From CAMPKL01 sp963805925 (GTDB taxonomy: Bacteria; Acidobacteriota; Terriglobia; Bryobacterales; UBA6623): a stretch of DNA of 64,000 nt. The translations under genes and the position numbers were made by a program. The notes under the pieces were generated by a model. That model ran no database searches. It had not been told where the DNA came from and was given only the letters and a program-made list of their open reading frames with translations. This document shows, piece after piece, positions 9,644 through 18,548 of this stretch (within the stretch, counting starts at the first letter, position 1; each line of letters opens with the position of its first letter). The stretch spans positions 1-64,000 of the forward strand of contig CAWDWB010000001.1 in assembly GCA_963805925.1 (NCBI GenBank), given 5' to 3'.

Positions 9644-11718
9644 CCACCGAGAACGATCCATTCCTTCCGTTTCGGTCTCCTACGCCCGCAACTGGCAGCT
9701 CGACCAAAGTCGAACGCGCTCGGCATGCGGCCGATGCAGGAGCGCGCCTACGAGAAGCGCGGCGAGCAGTATCTGCTCATCAAGTCGCCGCCGGCCTCGG
9801 GCAAGAGCCGGGCGCTGATGTTCATCGCGCTCGACAAGCTCGCACAACCAGGGACTCAAGCAGGCAATCATCGTCGTGCCGGAGAAGGCCATCGGCGCGA
9901 GCTTCCACGATGAGCCGTTGAGCCAAGTTCGGCTTCTGGGCGGACTGGCGACGTCGAGCCGAAATGGAACCTGTGCAACGCGCCCGGCTCGGACAATGGC
10001 GGCAAGGTCAAGTCGGTCGAGCGCATTTCTCGACAGCGACGACAAGGTGCTGGTCTGCACCCACGCGACCTTCCGCTTCGCCGTCGATCAGTTCGGGGTC
10101 GAGGCGTTCGACGACCGGCTGATCGCGGTGGACGAGTTTCACCACGTCTCGGCCAACCCCGACAACAAGCTCGGCGCGCATCTTGGCGCAATTCATCGCC
10201 CGCGACAAGGTCGCATATCGTCGCCATGACCGGCTCCTATTTCCGCGGCGACGCCGAGGCCGTGCTTGCTCCCGGAGGACGAGGCGAAGTTCGATACCGT
10301 CACCTACACCTACTACGAGCAGCTCAACGGCTACGAGTACCTGAAGCAGCTCGACATCGGCTACTTCTTCTACTCCGGCTCCTATGTCGACGACATCCTC
10401 GAAGGTGCTCGACCCGACCGAGAAGACGATCATCCACATCCCGAACGTCAATTCGCGCGAGAGCACGAAGGACAAGATCAAGGAGGTCGAGCACATCATC
10501 GAGAGCTGGGCGAATGGCAAGGCACCGATCCCGCGACCGGCTTCCAACTGGTCAAGACGCCCGATGGCCGCGTGCTTGAGGATTGCCGACCTGGTCGACG
10601 ACGACGCGACCAAGCGCGACCGCGTGTCCAGCGGCGCTGAAGGACCCGGCGCAGAAGAACAACCGCGACCACGTGGACATCATCATTGCGCTCGGCATGG
10701 CGAAGGAGGGTTTCGACTGGATTTGGTGCGAGCACGCCCTGACGGTCGGCTACCGGTCGAGCCTGACCGAGATCGTGCAGATCATCGGCCGCGCGACGCG
10801 CGACGCGCCGGGCAAGACCCGCGCCCGCTTCACCAACCTGATCGCCGAGCCGGACGCTTCCGAGGAGGCCGTCACCGAGGCGGTGAACGATACGCTTGAA
10901 GGCGATTGCCGCGAGCTTGCTCATGGAGCAGGTGCTTGCGCCGCGCTTCGAGTTCAAGCCGAAGAACCCGAGCAGCGGCCCGATCGAGGGCTTCGACTAC
11001 GGCGAAGGCGGCTACGATCCCGGACAAGTGCAATGTCGGCTTCAACGAGGAGACCGGGCAGTTCCAGATCGAGATCAAGGGGCTTGCCGAACCGAAGAGC
11101 GAGGAAGCGCAGCGCATCTGCCGGGAGGACCTGAACGAGGTGATCGCCGCCTTCGTTCAGGACAAGACCGCGCATCGAGCGCGGCTTGTTCGACGAGGAG
11201 CTGGTGCCCGAGGAACTGACCCAGGTCCGCATGGGCAAGATCATCAAGGACAAGTATCCCGAACTGGACGAGGAGGACCAGGAGGCGGTGCGCCAGCACG
11301 CCATCGCCGCGCTCAACCTGACGCAGAAGGCCAAGCAGATCGCGCTTCGGCGACGCGATGACGACGGCGAACCGACGCGCCAATACCGCCCTGATCGACG
11401 GCGTGCGCAAGTTCGCGATGGACGTGCGCGAACTGGACATCGACCTGATCGACCGCATCAATCCGTTCGGCGAGGCCTACGCCATCCTCGCCAAGACGAT
11501 GAGCGAGGAGAGCCTGAAGCAGGTCGCGGCGGTGATTGCGGCCAAGCGCACGAGCCTGACGCCCGAGGAGGCCAAGGAACTTGGCGTGCGGGCGGTGAAA
11601 TTCAAGAAGGAGCGCGGACGGCTGCCGTCGATCACGCTCAGCCGACGCCTGGGAAAAGCGCATGGCCGAAGGCGCGGCCGCCTTTGTTCGCTTCAAGGAC
11701 GAGGGGCGCTATGAGTGA
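9640..11718 (+). CDS. SF2 DEAD/DEAH-type helicase of the MTase cassette (many frameshifts)
   Basis: About 690 residues when the frame is repaired. The probable start is GTG 9640 (VTTENDPFLP), overlapping the methyltransferase stop. Helicase motifs in order: motif I SPPASGKSRALMFIALDKLA, motif Ia IIVVPEKAIGASF, motif II VDEFHHVSANPDNK (DEFH box), motif III MTGSYFRGD, and in the second RecA domain DIIIALGMAKEGFDW and motif VI QIIGRATRDAPGK. A C-terminal region of about 250 residues (MRELDIDLIDRINPFGEAYA area) has no domain I can name. Nearly all frame breaks are single inserted bases, for example near 10266, 10407, 10575, 10898 and 11346. The stop TGA at 11716-11718 overlaps the start of the next gene. 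It likely translocates on DNA for the methyltransferase or nuclease. Confidence 0.85.
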
Positions 11719-12892
11719 CGATCGACCTCGATGAGCTGCGCGCCGAACTCGACGACTTCGCGTCAGCCGGCGAAGAAGGGCGGCCGCTCCGCCCGCGAGG
11801 AGCGCATCATCGCCGGGTTCGAGGACATCCAGCGATTCGTCGAGGAGCATGGCCGTGCTCCGCAGCATGGCGAGGACCAGGGATATCTTCGAGCGCCTCT
11901 ACGCCGTGCGGCTCGATCGGCTGCGTGACGCTGGAGGAGTGCCGGCGCTCTGCTCGACGCCGCTCGATCACCAAGGGCTGCTGAGCGGGGACGGCTGTTG
12001 TCCGTGCTGAGCCGGCGGAATCGATGGACGACGACGAGTTGCTTGCTGAACTTGAAGGCGCGATGGCCCGTCCGACATCACGGAACTGCGTCATGTCCGC
12101 TCGAGCGCCGAGAAACGCGCGGCAGAGGAAATCGCCAATCGCGAACGGTGTGAAGACTTCGATCGTTCAAGCCCCTGTTCGAGCAGGCAGAGAGAGAATA
12201 AAGTCAGGTATTCGGAAACGCGGCCATTCGGCAAGGATGCGAGCGTCGACATGGGGGATTTCTTCATCCTCGGCGGACAACTCGTCTACGTCGCCGAAAT
12301 GGGAGAGGCTCTACGCGCACCGAACGGCGCGACGGATGCCCGACTGAGGGTGATCTACTCCAACGGCACGGAAAGCGATCTCCTGCTCAGGTCTTTACAG
12401 CGAGCGCTGTACAAGGACGAGGCCGGACGCAGGGTGAGCGAAGCGAGTGCCGGGCCGTTGTTCAGTGAAGCCTGGGAAGAGGACGATATCGAAAGCGGCA
12501 CGATCTACGTGCTCCGCAGCCTGTCGAATCATCCTTTCGTTGCTGAGCACCGTGAGCTGATTCACAAGATTGGTGTGACCGGCGGCAAGGTCGAAACACG
12601 GATCGCCAGCGCCGCAAACGATGCGACCTACATGCTGGCGGAAGTAGAGGTTGTGGCGACCTACAAGCTAGCTGGCATCAATCGTACGAAGCTAGAAAAC
12701 GCTTTCCACCGCATCTTCGCGCCTGCGCAGCTCGACCTGACAATCCAGGACCGCTTTGGCCGTCCCGTCCGCCCAAGAGAGTGGTTCCTTGTTCCGATTC
12801 ACGTGATCGATGAGGCCGTCCGCCGCATCCTGGACGGCTCGATAACCGACGCCGTCTACGATCCGCAAAGAGCGGCCCTAGTCGATCGGTAG
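11711..12892 (+). CDS. GIY-YIG family nuclease (Mug113/T5orf172-like), N-terminal part frameshifted
   Basis: About 390 residues. The ATG at 11711 overlaps the helicase stop (ATGAGTGA). The N-terminal ~150 residues are broken by indels but yield DLDELRAELDDFA, REERIIAGFEDIQRFVEEHG and DDDELLAEL, an acidic helical region. From 12251 the frame is clean: MGDFFILGGQLVYVAEMGEA, then the nuclease core beginning SGTIYVLRSLSNHPFV (the GIY strand), IHKIGVTGGKVETRIASA (YIG-equivalent KIG and the catalytic Arg), and KLENAFHRIFAPAQLDL (catalytic Glu in LENAFH). This arrangement fits the GIY-YIG nuclease subfamily found with phage and restriction genes. As the last gene of an MTase-helicase operon it is the probable cutting subunit; that is inference. 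Confidence 0.8.
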
Positions 12893-12945
12893 CGGTGGCG
12901 ATTGATTTCGAGCTTCTGCCTGCTGTGCCCCTCGCGGCGGCCGCG

Positions 12946-13898
12946 TCAACCCCCTGACAGATACCCCTCCCATTCGTCCTGTGTTTCAAATAGCTCGCGC
13001 AATTCTGGCGTGAGCAGGATCTTCTTGATCGAGCTACAGAGCATCGCGCAGCCAGCGTCGCTCAGGATCGAGAAGTAGGGTTGCCCCTCCTCCAGTAAGC
13101 AGGGTTGTCCTTCTGCGTTTTCGAGTCTGAGCTCGGTCAGGAATCGTGGCGGTAGCACCTTGCCATGAGCCAATAAGCTCCGCATCACATAGAGGTCTCC
13201 GCCAGCTCCGAGACCGTGAATCTGGGCTGGCACTCTCTCCAACCGAGTTTTGGGAAGACAGGCGTGTTCGCACCGAGCAGTTTGACCAGACGCGTCTCGA
13301 ACGCTATACGCTTTGCGGCACCAAGGATGAGATCCAGGCCGCACGTAAACAGGAGTGTCCGAATCATGGGCTCGCTCGAAGTCAATCCGTGAGTCAAGAA
13401 GGCTACCGGATTGCTCATGCGATGTTGTCCAGAAGCCCAGGTCATCGAAGAAACAAGTCGCGGTAGGGCAGCTAGGTCTTGAGGCGTGACGTCGTAGACG
13501 CGTGCCCACGTTGGCTCGACAAGGGGCGGTGACGTCTCTACCCGTCGGCAACTCGGCTGGTCACCGCCGTCGTCATACTCGACCCACGCGACTCTCGGTG
13601 AGACTCCTCGCAGGGTCAAGATCTGCAAAGCCATTAGCGCTCGCGACAACCTGCCGAGGGCTGGGTCATCTTGTTCCGGTTGGTATCCAGGCAGCTCCGG
13701 TCCATCGACCTCGGTGACGAGCCACGGTCGTGACTCCGATAGCGAAGATGCGTCGTGCGGGGATAGGACCTGGCGTACAAGGTGGGGGATCTCCAGTCGA
13801 GGTCCCGCCGGGACCAGTCGGGTCTTCTCGTCGATATGGATGACTTCAGAGGTCGTCTCGAATCGAAGGCGAGGAAGCGAAGAGTAGGCTCGTGGCAC
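12946..13898 (-). CDS. Unrecognised protein with HEPN/ApeA-like C-terminal region (one frameshift)
   Basis: About 317 residues from a GTG at 13896-13898, readable with one frame change near 13190-13205. I do not recognise the N-terminal ~200 residues, which hold alternating beta and helical segments. The C-terminal part contains RTLLFTCGLDLILGAAKRIA, a helix with FETRLVKLLG, and then GDLYVMRSLLAHGKVLPP. The last segment has R-x4-H (RSLLAH), the RNase motif of HEPN domains, in the position seen in ApeA-like HEPN proteins (family: Y-x-x-R-S-x-x-x-H-G). HEPN proteins often act as RNA-cutting effectors in phage defence. It lies tail to tail with the GIY-YIG nuclease and near AbiE, consistent with a defence setting. 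The family assignment is tentative. Confidence 0.5.
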
Positions 13899-13980
13899 GG
13901 AAATCAGCCTAGCGAATAACTGAGGCGGCGAGCGAACTCATGCTCCTCGACACGGACACACTTTATCGCGTTAGTACGAG

Positions 13981-14792
13981 CTAGCCTGCCGGGTTTGACA
14001 GCGCCGCTGACCGGAAGCCTTGAGCAAAAGCGTCACGACGACCGATAAGCAGTTTGCCTGGCGTTCCCCATATGCCCTCGTGGCTGACAAGCTTAGAGAA
14101 AAGCTGGCCTTCAGTGTCGGCTAGCTCCCCTAAGAATCGATCGATCATCGCTTTGTCGCTCGGCCCACTGAAGGCGGCTACGTCTCTGCCGAGCAAGAAC
14201 GCTGGAACGAACTCGAAGTCGGCAAGGGCGGCGTCAAAGACGCTGTCGGAGAAAGCGTCGTCGCTATTGAACTTGTAGGATTTCAGCAGGCCGTGGATGT
14301 CCCCTAGATCCTTGCTCCGCCGGATCGGGTCGTCGAAGTACGCCACGACCTTTAGAACGAAAAGCAGAGGCAGGGTAATCGCCTTGACGGAAAAGCCCGA
14401 GTCAATCTCAATCTCCGCCGTTTGCTGGAAAACGTGCTCAAACCCTGCCAGGCTCATGACGAGCCCACTCTCGGCCAGGTTAGTTCTCCCGTCGCGCGCA
14501 ATTGGGGTCCGGCGGGAAGGATGTCCATCAGACTCCCGTTTGGTGTCGTCCAACGCTGTTCGCGACCTGGACGACGGCTCCATCCCCGAGAGGTGAGTTC
14601 GTTCTCTAAGTCGCTGAATTCATCGAGGTCTAGAGCCACGACGACATCGATATCTTCCGTAAATCGTTGGCTATCCGCCATGAAGGCTCGATAGGCCGTC
14701 GCGCCGATGATCACGACATCGGCACCAAGTTGGGATGCCACGTCCTTCAAGGAGACTAAATCCTTGGCCTGTTCGGGAGTGACAAGGTTCAT
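13981..14792 (-). CDS. abiEii: AbiEii/AbiGii-type nucleotidyltransferase toxin (one frameshift)
   Basis: The toxin half of a type IV toxin-antitoxin system, a nucleotidyltransferase-fold enzyme that blocks translation by adding nucleotides to tRNA in studied members. The N-terminal section (14792 to about 14470) gives LGADVVIIGATAYRAFMADS and FTEDIDVVVALDLDEF, with the NTase G-x-x-A and D-x-D (DID) motif. The frame then shifts near 14465-14475 and continues with FSVKAITLPLLFVLKVVAYF and RRSKDLGDIHGLLKSY, the Lys-Asp-x-x-D-I block typical of AbiEii, before ending at 13981. Its ATG overlaps the abiEi stop by four bases. About 270 residues in total. Without repair of the indel it would be inactive. 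Confidence 0.75.
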
Positions 14793-15856
14793 GGGTTCAG
14801 AAACTCCTCGCGGAGGTGTCTGGCTGCCTCATGCGCGCGCGGGTCGGGACCGTTCATCAGTTCCGCGTATATCAGCCAGGGATTTGTGAGGCTAGCTCCG
14901 TCGGTCGTGCGCCAGTAGACAAGATCACCGAACGCTTTCAGGAGAACCACCGGCCCTTCGCGGTCAGGTAGAAGCCGGAGGCTCCGTGGGGGCAGGCGAC
15001 CGACCACGGTCGGCTCGATGAATACTGGCGCTTCTGGCCCAAAGTAGAACTTCTGAAGGCGGTGAGCTGCTGGCCCGCCAGTGAGCGCGTACCGAAAGCC
15101 ATCGGCTGCAGCCGCGTCTTGCAGTCTTGAAACGAAGGACTCGATACTCTTCTCAGGCGGGCGAAATCGCCCGATCAGAAGTCGTGGACGTAGGACTTGC
15201 CGATACCCCTGCAGGAGTTGATCGGTGAGGTCCTGTTGATCGGTTGGTCGGAATCTTCCTTTAACTTCCTGCAGGGTCCCGTTTCGTATGAGCTCTCGCC
15301 GCGCGTTTGCCGCCTTGCTCTTACTCACACCTGCAGCAGCAGCTAGCTCGCGGACGGTCCATGCCGCGGACTCCGGGTGTGCTGTGGTCGCAAAGAGCAC
15401 CTGAAGCGTTGCAGCGGTCATGAGCCGTTGCTGATCGAAGTTGGCTTGTTTCCTATGCCCGATAGACGTCCAGTGATAGTGGGGTTCCAGGCTGATATGT
15501 GTGTTGCCCTCCAGATCGACGAAGTCTACCCCTCCTTTGATGAGTAGCTCGGCGGTTGGGCCCGGTATGTACGGAGCGAATAGGAGGAGTTTGATGCCGT
15601 GTTTGGCTAGCTCCTTGGCGTATGACACGGCGGCATGGGTGACCGAAGCTCCTAGAAAGGATCTCTTGAGCTCCGTGAAGTAGTCGAACGAGCGTGCGTC
15701 AGTCTCGATTCTCAGGAGGGCATCTACCCGGCGAGATTCCCAAGGAAACTCGTGCTTAACGTATTTTACGCTGCGGACGAATGGGAGTTCTTTGAGCCGT
15801 TCTCTCAAAGAAATCAAGAAGTTACGCTCTTCTGGCGATGCGGTCGAGCGGCTCAT
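14789..15856 (-). CDS. abiEi: AbiEi-family antitoxin/repressor
   Basis: A 355-residue protein. The first part (MSRSTASPEERNFLISLRER to about residue 130) includes a restriction-endonuclease-like alpha/beta region (RRVDALLRIETD, YFTELKRSFLGASVTHAAVS). A winged helix follows near residues 150-195 (WTVRELAAAAGVSKSKAANA), then a C-terminal domain with ALTGGPAAHRLQKFY and EPTVVGRLPP that matches the AbiEi C-terminal pattern. AbiEi proteins neutralise AbiEii and repress their own operon by binding inverted repeats. I chose the ATG at 15854-15856: the open frame runs on upstream to 16249, but that part has no protein-like features and contains the palindromic operator. The gene overlaps abiEii by ATGA. 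The frame is intact. Confidence 0.75.
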   Translation of the reverse strand: MSRSTASPEERNFLISLRERLKELPFVRSVKYVKHEFPWESRRVDALLRIETDARSFDYFTELKRSFLGASVTHAAVSYAKELAKHGIKLLLFAPYIPGPTAELLIKGGVDFVDLEGNTHISLEPHYHWTSIGHRKQANFDQQRLMTAATLQVLFATTAHPESAAWTVRELAAAAGVSKSKAANARRELIRNGTLQEVKGRFRPTDQQDLTDQLLQGYRQVLRPRLLIGRFRPPEKSIESFVSRLQDAAAADGFRYALTGGPAAHRLQKFYFGPEAPVFIEPTVVGRLPPRSLRLLPDREGPVVLLKAFGDLVYWRTTDGASLTNPWLIYAELMNGPDPRAHEAARHLREEFLNP

Positions 15857-15872
15857 GTCCACGATTCTAGCA

Positions 15873-15891
15873 TGTCCATTACTAATGGACA
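15873..15891. promoter_or_regulatory. Perfect palindrome upstream of abiEi, likely AbiEi operator
   Basis: TGTCCATTA-C-TAATGGACA: 9-base arms around a single base, 16 bases upstream of the abiEi start codon. A further half-site-like TGTGGACA begins at 15900. AbiEi antitoxins are known to autoregulate by binding inverted repeats upstream of their operon, so this is the natural operator candidate. Confidence 0.65.
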
Positions 15892-16386
15892 AGACGTTTT
15901 TGTGGACAACTCGACCAGTGAAGTACAACTCGCGACGGGTGGGGGCAGTCAAATCTCTACTGAGCCCACCCAAGACCGTTCGGCCTAGGCGTTCACACTC
16001 GCGTGCAATTGAGCTTTTCAAAATCTGATCTGTCTGGTGCTGAACCGTGGGGTCGAGTTGGCTACGGTGGCGAGAAGTGGGCAATGCTGATCTGCACACG
16101 GACAAACTTCCTAGGCCGCATGGTCGAGGACTCGGAGATCGCCAAAGATTGGACCCACCCCCTCCCTTACGAATCCTTGGGTTCGACGGAGGGACCGCCT
16201 TCACTAGCTCATCAGTCCAGAATCGGTCGAGCGGATTCCTAGCCTCCAAGTCGATCTCAAGGCAAGCATCGGCCCGCTGCGATCCAGTCGTCAGCCTGGA
16301 CCGCCCCTCTCAGGGGTTCTTGCCTACACGCGGACTTCTAGGCAGTTACTCGGCGAGGGTGTCCGCCCCACGGTTGCCAGCGGCTT
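15892..16386. other. Non-coding stretch between abiE and the kinase remnant
   Basis: Apart from the promoter side of the abiE operon nothing is supported. An open frame continues through 15857-16249 on the minus strand in phase with abiEi, but it has no recognisable motif. The transition from the defence-type genes to the Acidobacteriota backbone lies somewhere in this interval. Confidence 0.4.
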
Positions 16387-16572
16387 CTACCGCTCTCGAT
16401 CTCGGAACTCTTCGTACCAGTTTTGGACGATGCGGATCGTGGGCATGGTGACTTCGGCGCTCTGTTCGGCGGGAGCCGACGTCAGGAACCTCCGGCCGTC
16501 GGCGGAAACGTCGTACTCCGGCGAGGAAACACCGGACCGCAGGTCGGCAGAGTGAAACAACTCCTGTTGCCT
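16387..16572 (-). pseudogene. C-terminal remnant of a PD40-type Ser/Thr protein kinase
   Basis: On the minus strand, LFHSADLRSG is followed by PEYDVSADGRRFLTSAPAEQ and a tail TIRIVQNWYEEF before the stop at 16387. This is the last ~55 residues of the beta-propeller (TolB/PD40) kinases common in Acidobacteriota, whose ends read PxYDVSxDGQRFL...ITVVLNW. Nothing else of the kinase is here: homology begins at about 16570, within a few bases of the end of the DUF1080 gene. It probably belongs to the same kind of gene whose front part is at 23655-24205. Confidence 0.65.
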
Positions 16573-16577
16573 GTGGC

Positions 16578-17864
16578 TCACAGCTTCTTCAGCCAGATAT
16601 TCCGATACCATACCTCGTTGTCCTGCGGGCCCTCGAGCTGAAGGGAGATGATACCCTTCAGTGCTCGACGTTTCGCGTCGTCGTCAATCACTACACTAAA
16701 CACCTTCCCATTCAGCATGTGGATAAGGGTGTTGCCTCGGGCAATAATCTCAATCTGATTCCATTCACCCTGCCTGTAATACTGCGGGCCAGTGAGGTCG
16801 GATGCCCTGCCCAGGAAGGTCTTCATAACATTGTCGCTGGCACCCGCGGTTACGTAATAAACTTCTCCCGGGCTCGCTAGGTATCCGCGGCCCTGTCCTT
16901 CGTAGAGTGCGCCGGTAGCGCCGCCCGGGTTATCCAGGATGTCGAATTGGTACCCGCTAACTTGCCAGGGGTGGCCTGTTCCGTTCCCGTACGGAGGGCC
17001 CTGCGGCAATAGCCCAGCAGCCAGCGCGTCGTCCAGTGTCTTGATGTTCGCGGGCAGGGACTTTCCGAGTGGATCGGCAATGGCGGCGGCGACATTGCGC
17101 AACGGAATGTTGCCCGCACCGCCGTCGTCTACACGAGCCGGCTCGCCAGCCTGAGCGTGTACTCCACTTTCAAGCCGGCTTCGATATTGGATGCCCCCAT
17201 TCCCGCTCCGTAGCTTCACCTCAACCTTCAGATCGAAGTCTGAAAAAACCTCATTGTAGTGAATATGGTATTGGCCGAAATCCACGAAGTTTTTCGGGAC
17301 GAGCGTCTGGTGACGATGGATAGCGCCATCCTGAACATCCCATTTTCCTGCCTCTCCATCCCATCCATTGAGTGTCTTGCCATCAAAAAGCGAGATAAAA
17401 CCCGTGTGATCGCGGTACGATGCTTCCCAATTTGGAGCCACCCCACCGCGACCGCCACCCCCGCCGCCAAGATTCCTGGTGTACGTTGCCATTTGAGAAG
17501 TACTCAAAGGCTGGAGAGACTTCTGTGCGAGTTCAAATGCCGTGGCCCGGGCGTATGCCAGGGCCAACTCAGCGTCGGCAAGCTCTTTGGCCTTCGCCGT
17601 AATTTCAGCCGCACTGATCGGCAACGTCAGAGACGCCCGGACGAGCGCAGACGCGGCAGCAGCCTGGGTAGCCGTAGCCGCCAGCACGGACGGTGTTGTC
17701 ATTTCGCGGTTCAGAGCCAGTTGCTGCACTAAGGACAGTTCCGGAGAGCTATCACGACCTACGCCGCCAGCGGCCGGAGGCTGCTGGGCTTGCACAAGGG
17801 CAATGCCGAGCACGGACCAAATTATGATGGCTGCAAAGAATGCCTTGCGCTTTGTCATAAACAA
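16578..17864 (-). CDS. Secreted DUF1080 (3-keto-disaccharide hydrolase-type) protein with extra N-terminal domain
   Basis: A 428-residue protein. A signal peptide (residues about 1-26, ending VQAQ) is followed by an Ala-rich helical domain (about 40-135) that ends in LGGGGGGRGG. The DUF1080 jelly-roll domain (about 150-428) contains FISLFDGKTLNGWDGEAGKW, FDLKVEVKLRSGNGGIQYRS, the NQIEIIARGNTLIHMLNGK strand pair and a C-terminal ISLQLEGPQDNEVWYRNIW. Members act on 3-keto-glycosides or bind glycans. The N-terminal domain resembles the whole of the adjacent 154-residue protein (17910-18374). It is the last gene of a seven-gene minus-strand operon; its stop lies directly at the kinase remnant. 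Confidence 0.85.
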   Translation of the reverse strand: MFMTKRKAFFAAIIIWSVLGIALVQAQQPPAAGGVGRDSSPELSLVQQLALNREMTTPSVLAATATQAAAASALVRASLTLPISAAEITAKAKELADAELALAYARATAFELAQKSLQPLSTSQMATYTRNLGGGGGGRGGVAPNWEASYRDHTGFISLFDGKTLNGWDGEAGKWDVQDGAIHRHQTLVPKNFVDFGQYHIHYNEVFSDFDLKVEVKLRSGNGGIQYRSRLESGVHAQAGEPARVDDGGAGNIPLRNVAAAIADPLGKSLPANIKTLDDALAAGLLPQGPPYGNGTGHPWQVSGYQFDILDNPGGATGALYEGQGRGYLASPGEVYYVTAGASDNVMKTFLGRASDLTGPQYYRQGEWNQIEIIARGNTLIHMLNGKVFSVVIDDDAKRRALKGIISLQLEGPQDNEVWYRNIWLKKL

Positions 17865-17909
17865 TTCCTTTTCTCACGGCCTGTGTCGAGCTGCGACATC
17901 GATTTACGT

Positions 17910-18374
17910 TTAGTTGCCGCGTCTATTTGCAGGGGGGGTGCCAGCGGCAGGGCCACCACGCCCACCACGTCCCGCGTTTGCGCTTCCACCCGCGGTAATC
18001 AGAGCTGCGACCTGTTCAGGATTGAGTTTGTTCGGGCCAGCCTGGAGCTTCGCAAATTCTTCCCCGCGCCTGGTTGCAAGGGCAAGTTCCGCGACCCGAA
18101 GCTTTTCAACTGCAACCTTGATTGCAGACTCATCCCTGACGTTGGCAAACGTCACTGCCGCCAGTTCGTCGCGGGCAGCGGCCACCGCGCTGTTCTGGAC
18201 GGCCAAAGCGTTGCTCATTTCCCCGACGGCCTGCAACTGCTCTGCCGTGGCGCCAGGAAGTCTGCCGCCGCGGCCACCACGGCCGGGCGCCTGTCCATAG
18301 CCGGCAGAACTAGAAAGTGCGATTCCGGCTGCAACCAGAACCACCGCCATGCTCGTTCGATGGATGTTCTTCAT
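17910..18374 (-). CDS. Small secreted Ala/Gly/Arg-rich protein, Spy/CpxP-like helical domain
   Basis: A 154-residue protein. Signal peptide about 1-27 (ending GYGQA). Then GRGGRGGRLPGATAEQLQ, a helical region with KVAVEKLRVAELALATRRGE, LNPEQVAALI (an LTxxQ-like motif as in Spy/CpxP chaperones), and a Gly-Arg-rich tail. The order and residues match the N-terminal domain of the DUF1080 protein downstream: both have EM near the start, AELALA or AELALAYAR in the middle, and end in a GG/RGG run. It may be a periplasmic scaffold or chaperone of that enzyme. That role is inference; no close family is recognised. Confidence 0.65.
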   Translation of the reverse strand: MKNIHRTSMAVVLVAAGIALSSSAGYGQAPGRGGRGGRLPGATAEQLQAVGEMSNALAVQNSAVAAARDELAAVTFANVRDESAIKVAVEKLRVAELALATRRGEEFAKLQAGPNKLNPEQVAALITAGGSANAGRGGRGGPAAGTPPANRRGN

Positions 18375-18548
18375 AGGTTTCCTGTCACATGGGCGTTTGG
18401 TGTTATCGACACGGACTGCCCCACAACGGCTTTTCTTCGTTCCAGTTCCCTCGACGATTCGCGGCTTCCGACCAATCCTGGGACTATGCTTTTCTCTTTA
18501 TCGCCGCGACGCGGAAGTGTCGTCGGCAGGATGTGATACTTGTTCCCG

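Noticed and set aside
15857..16249. N-terminal extension of AbiEi by about 130 residues
   Set aside because: The extension has no protein-like features, is not found in the family and would cover the palindromic operator.
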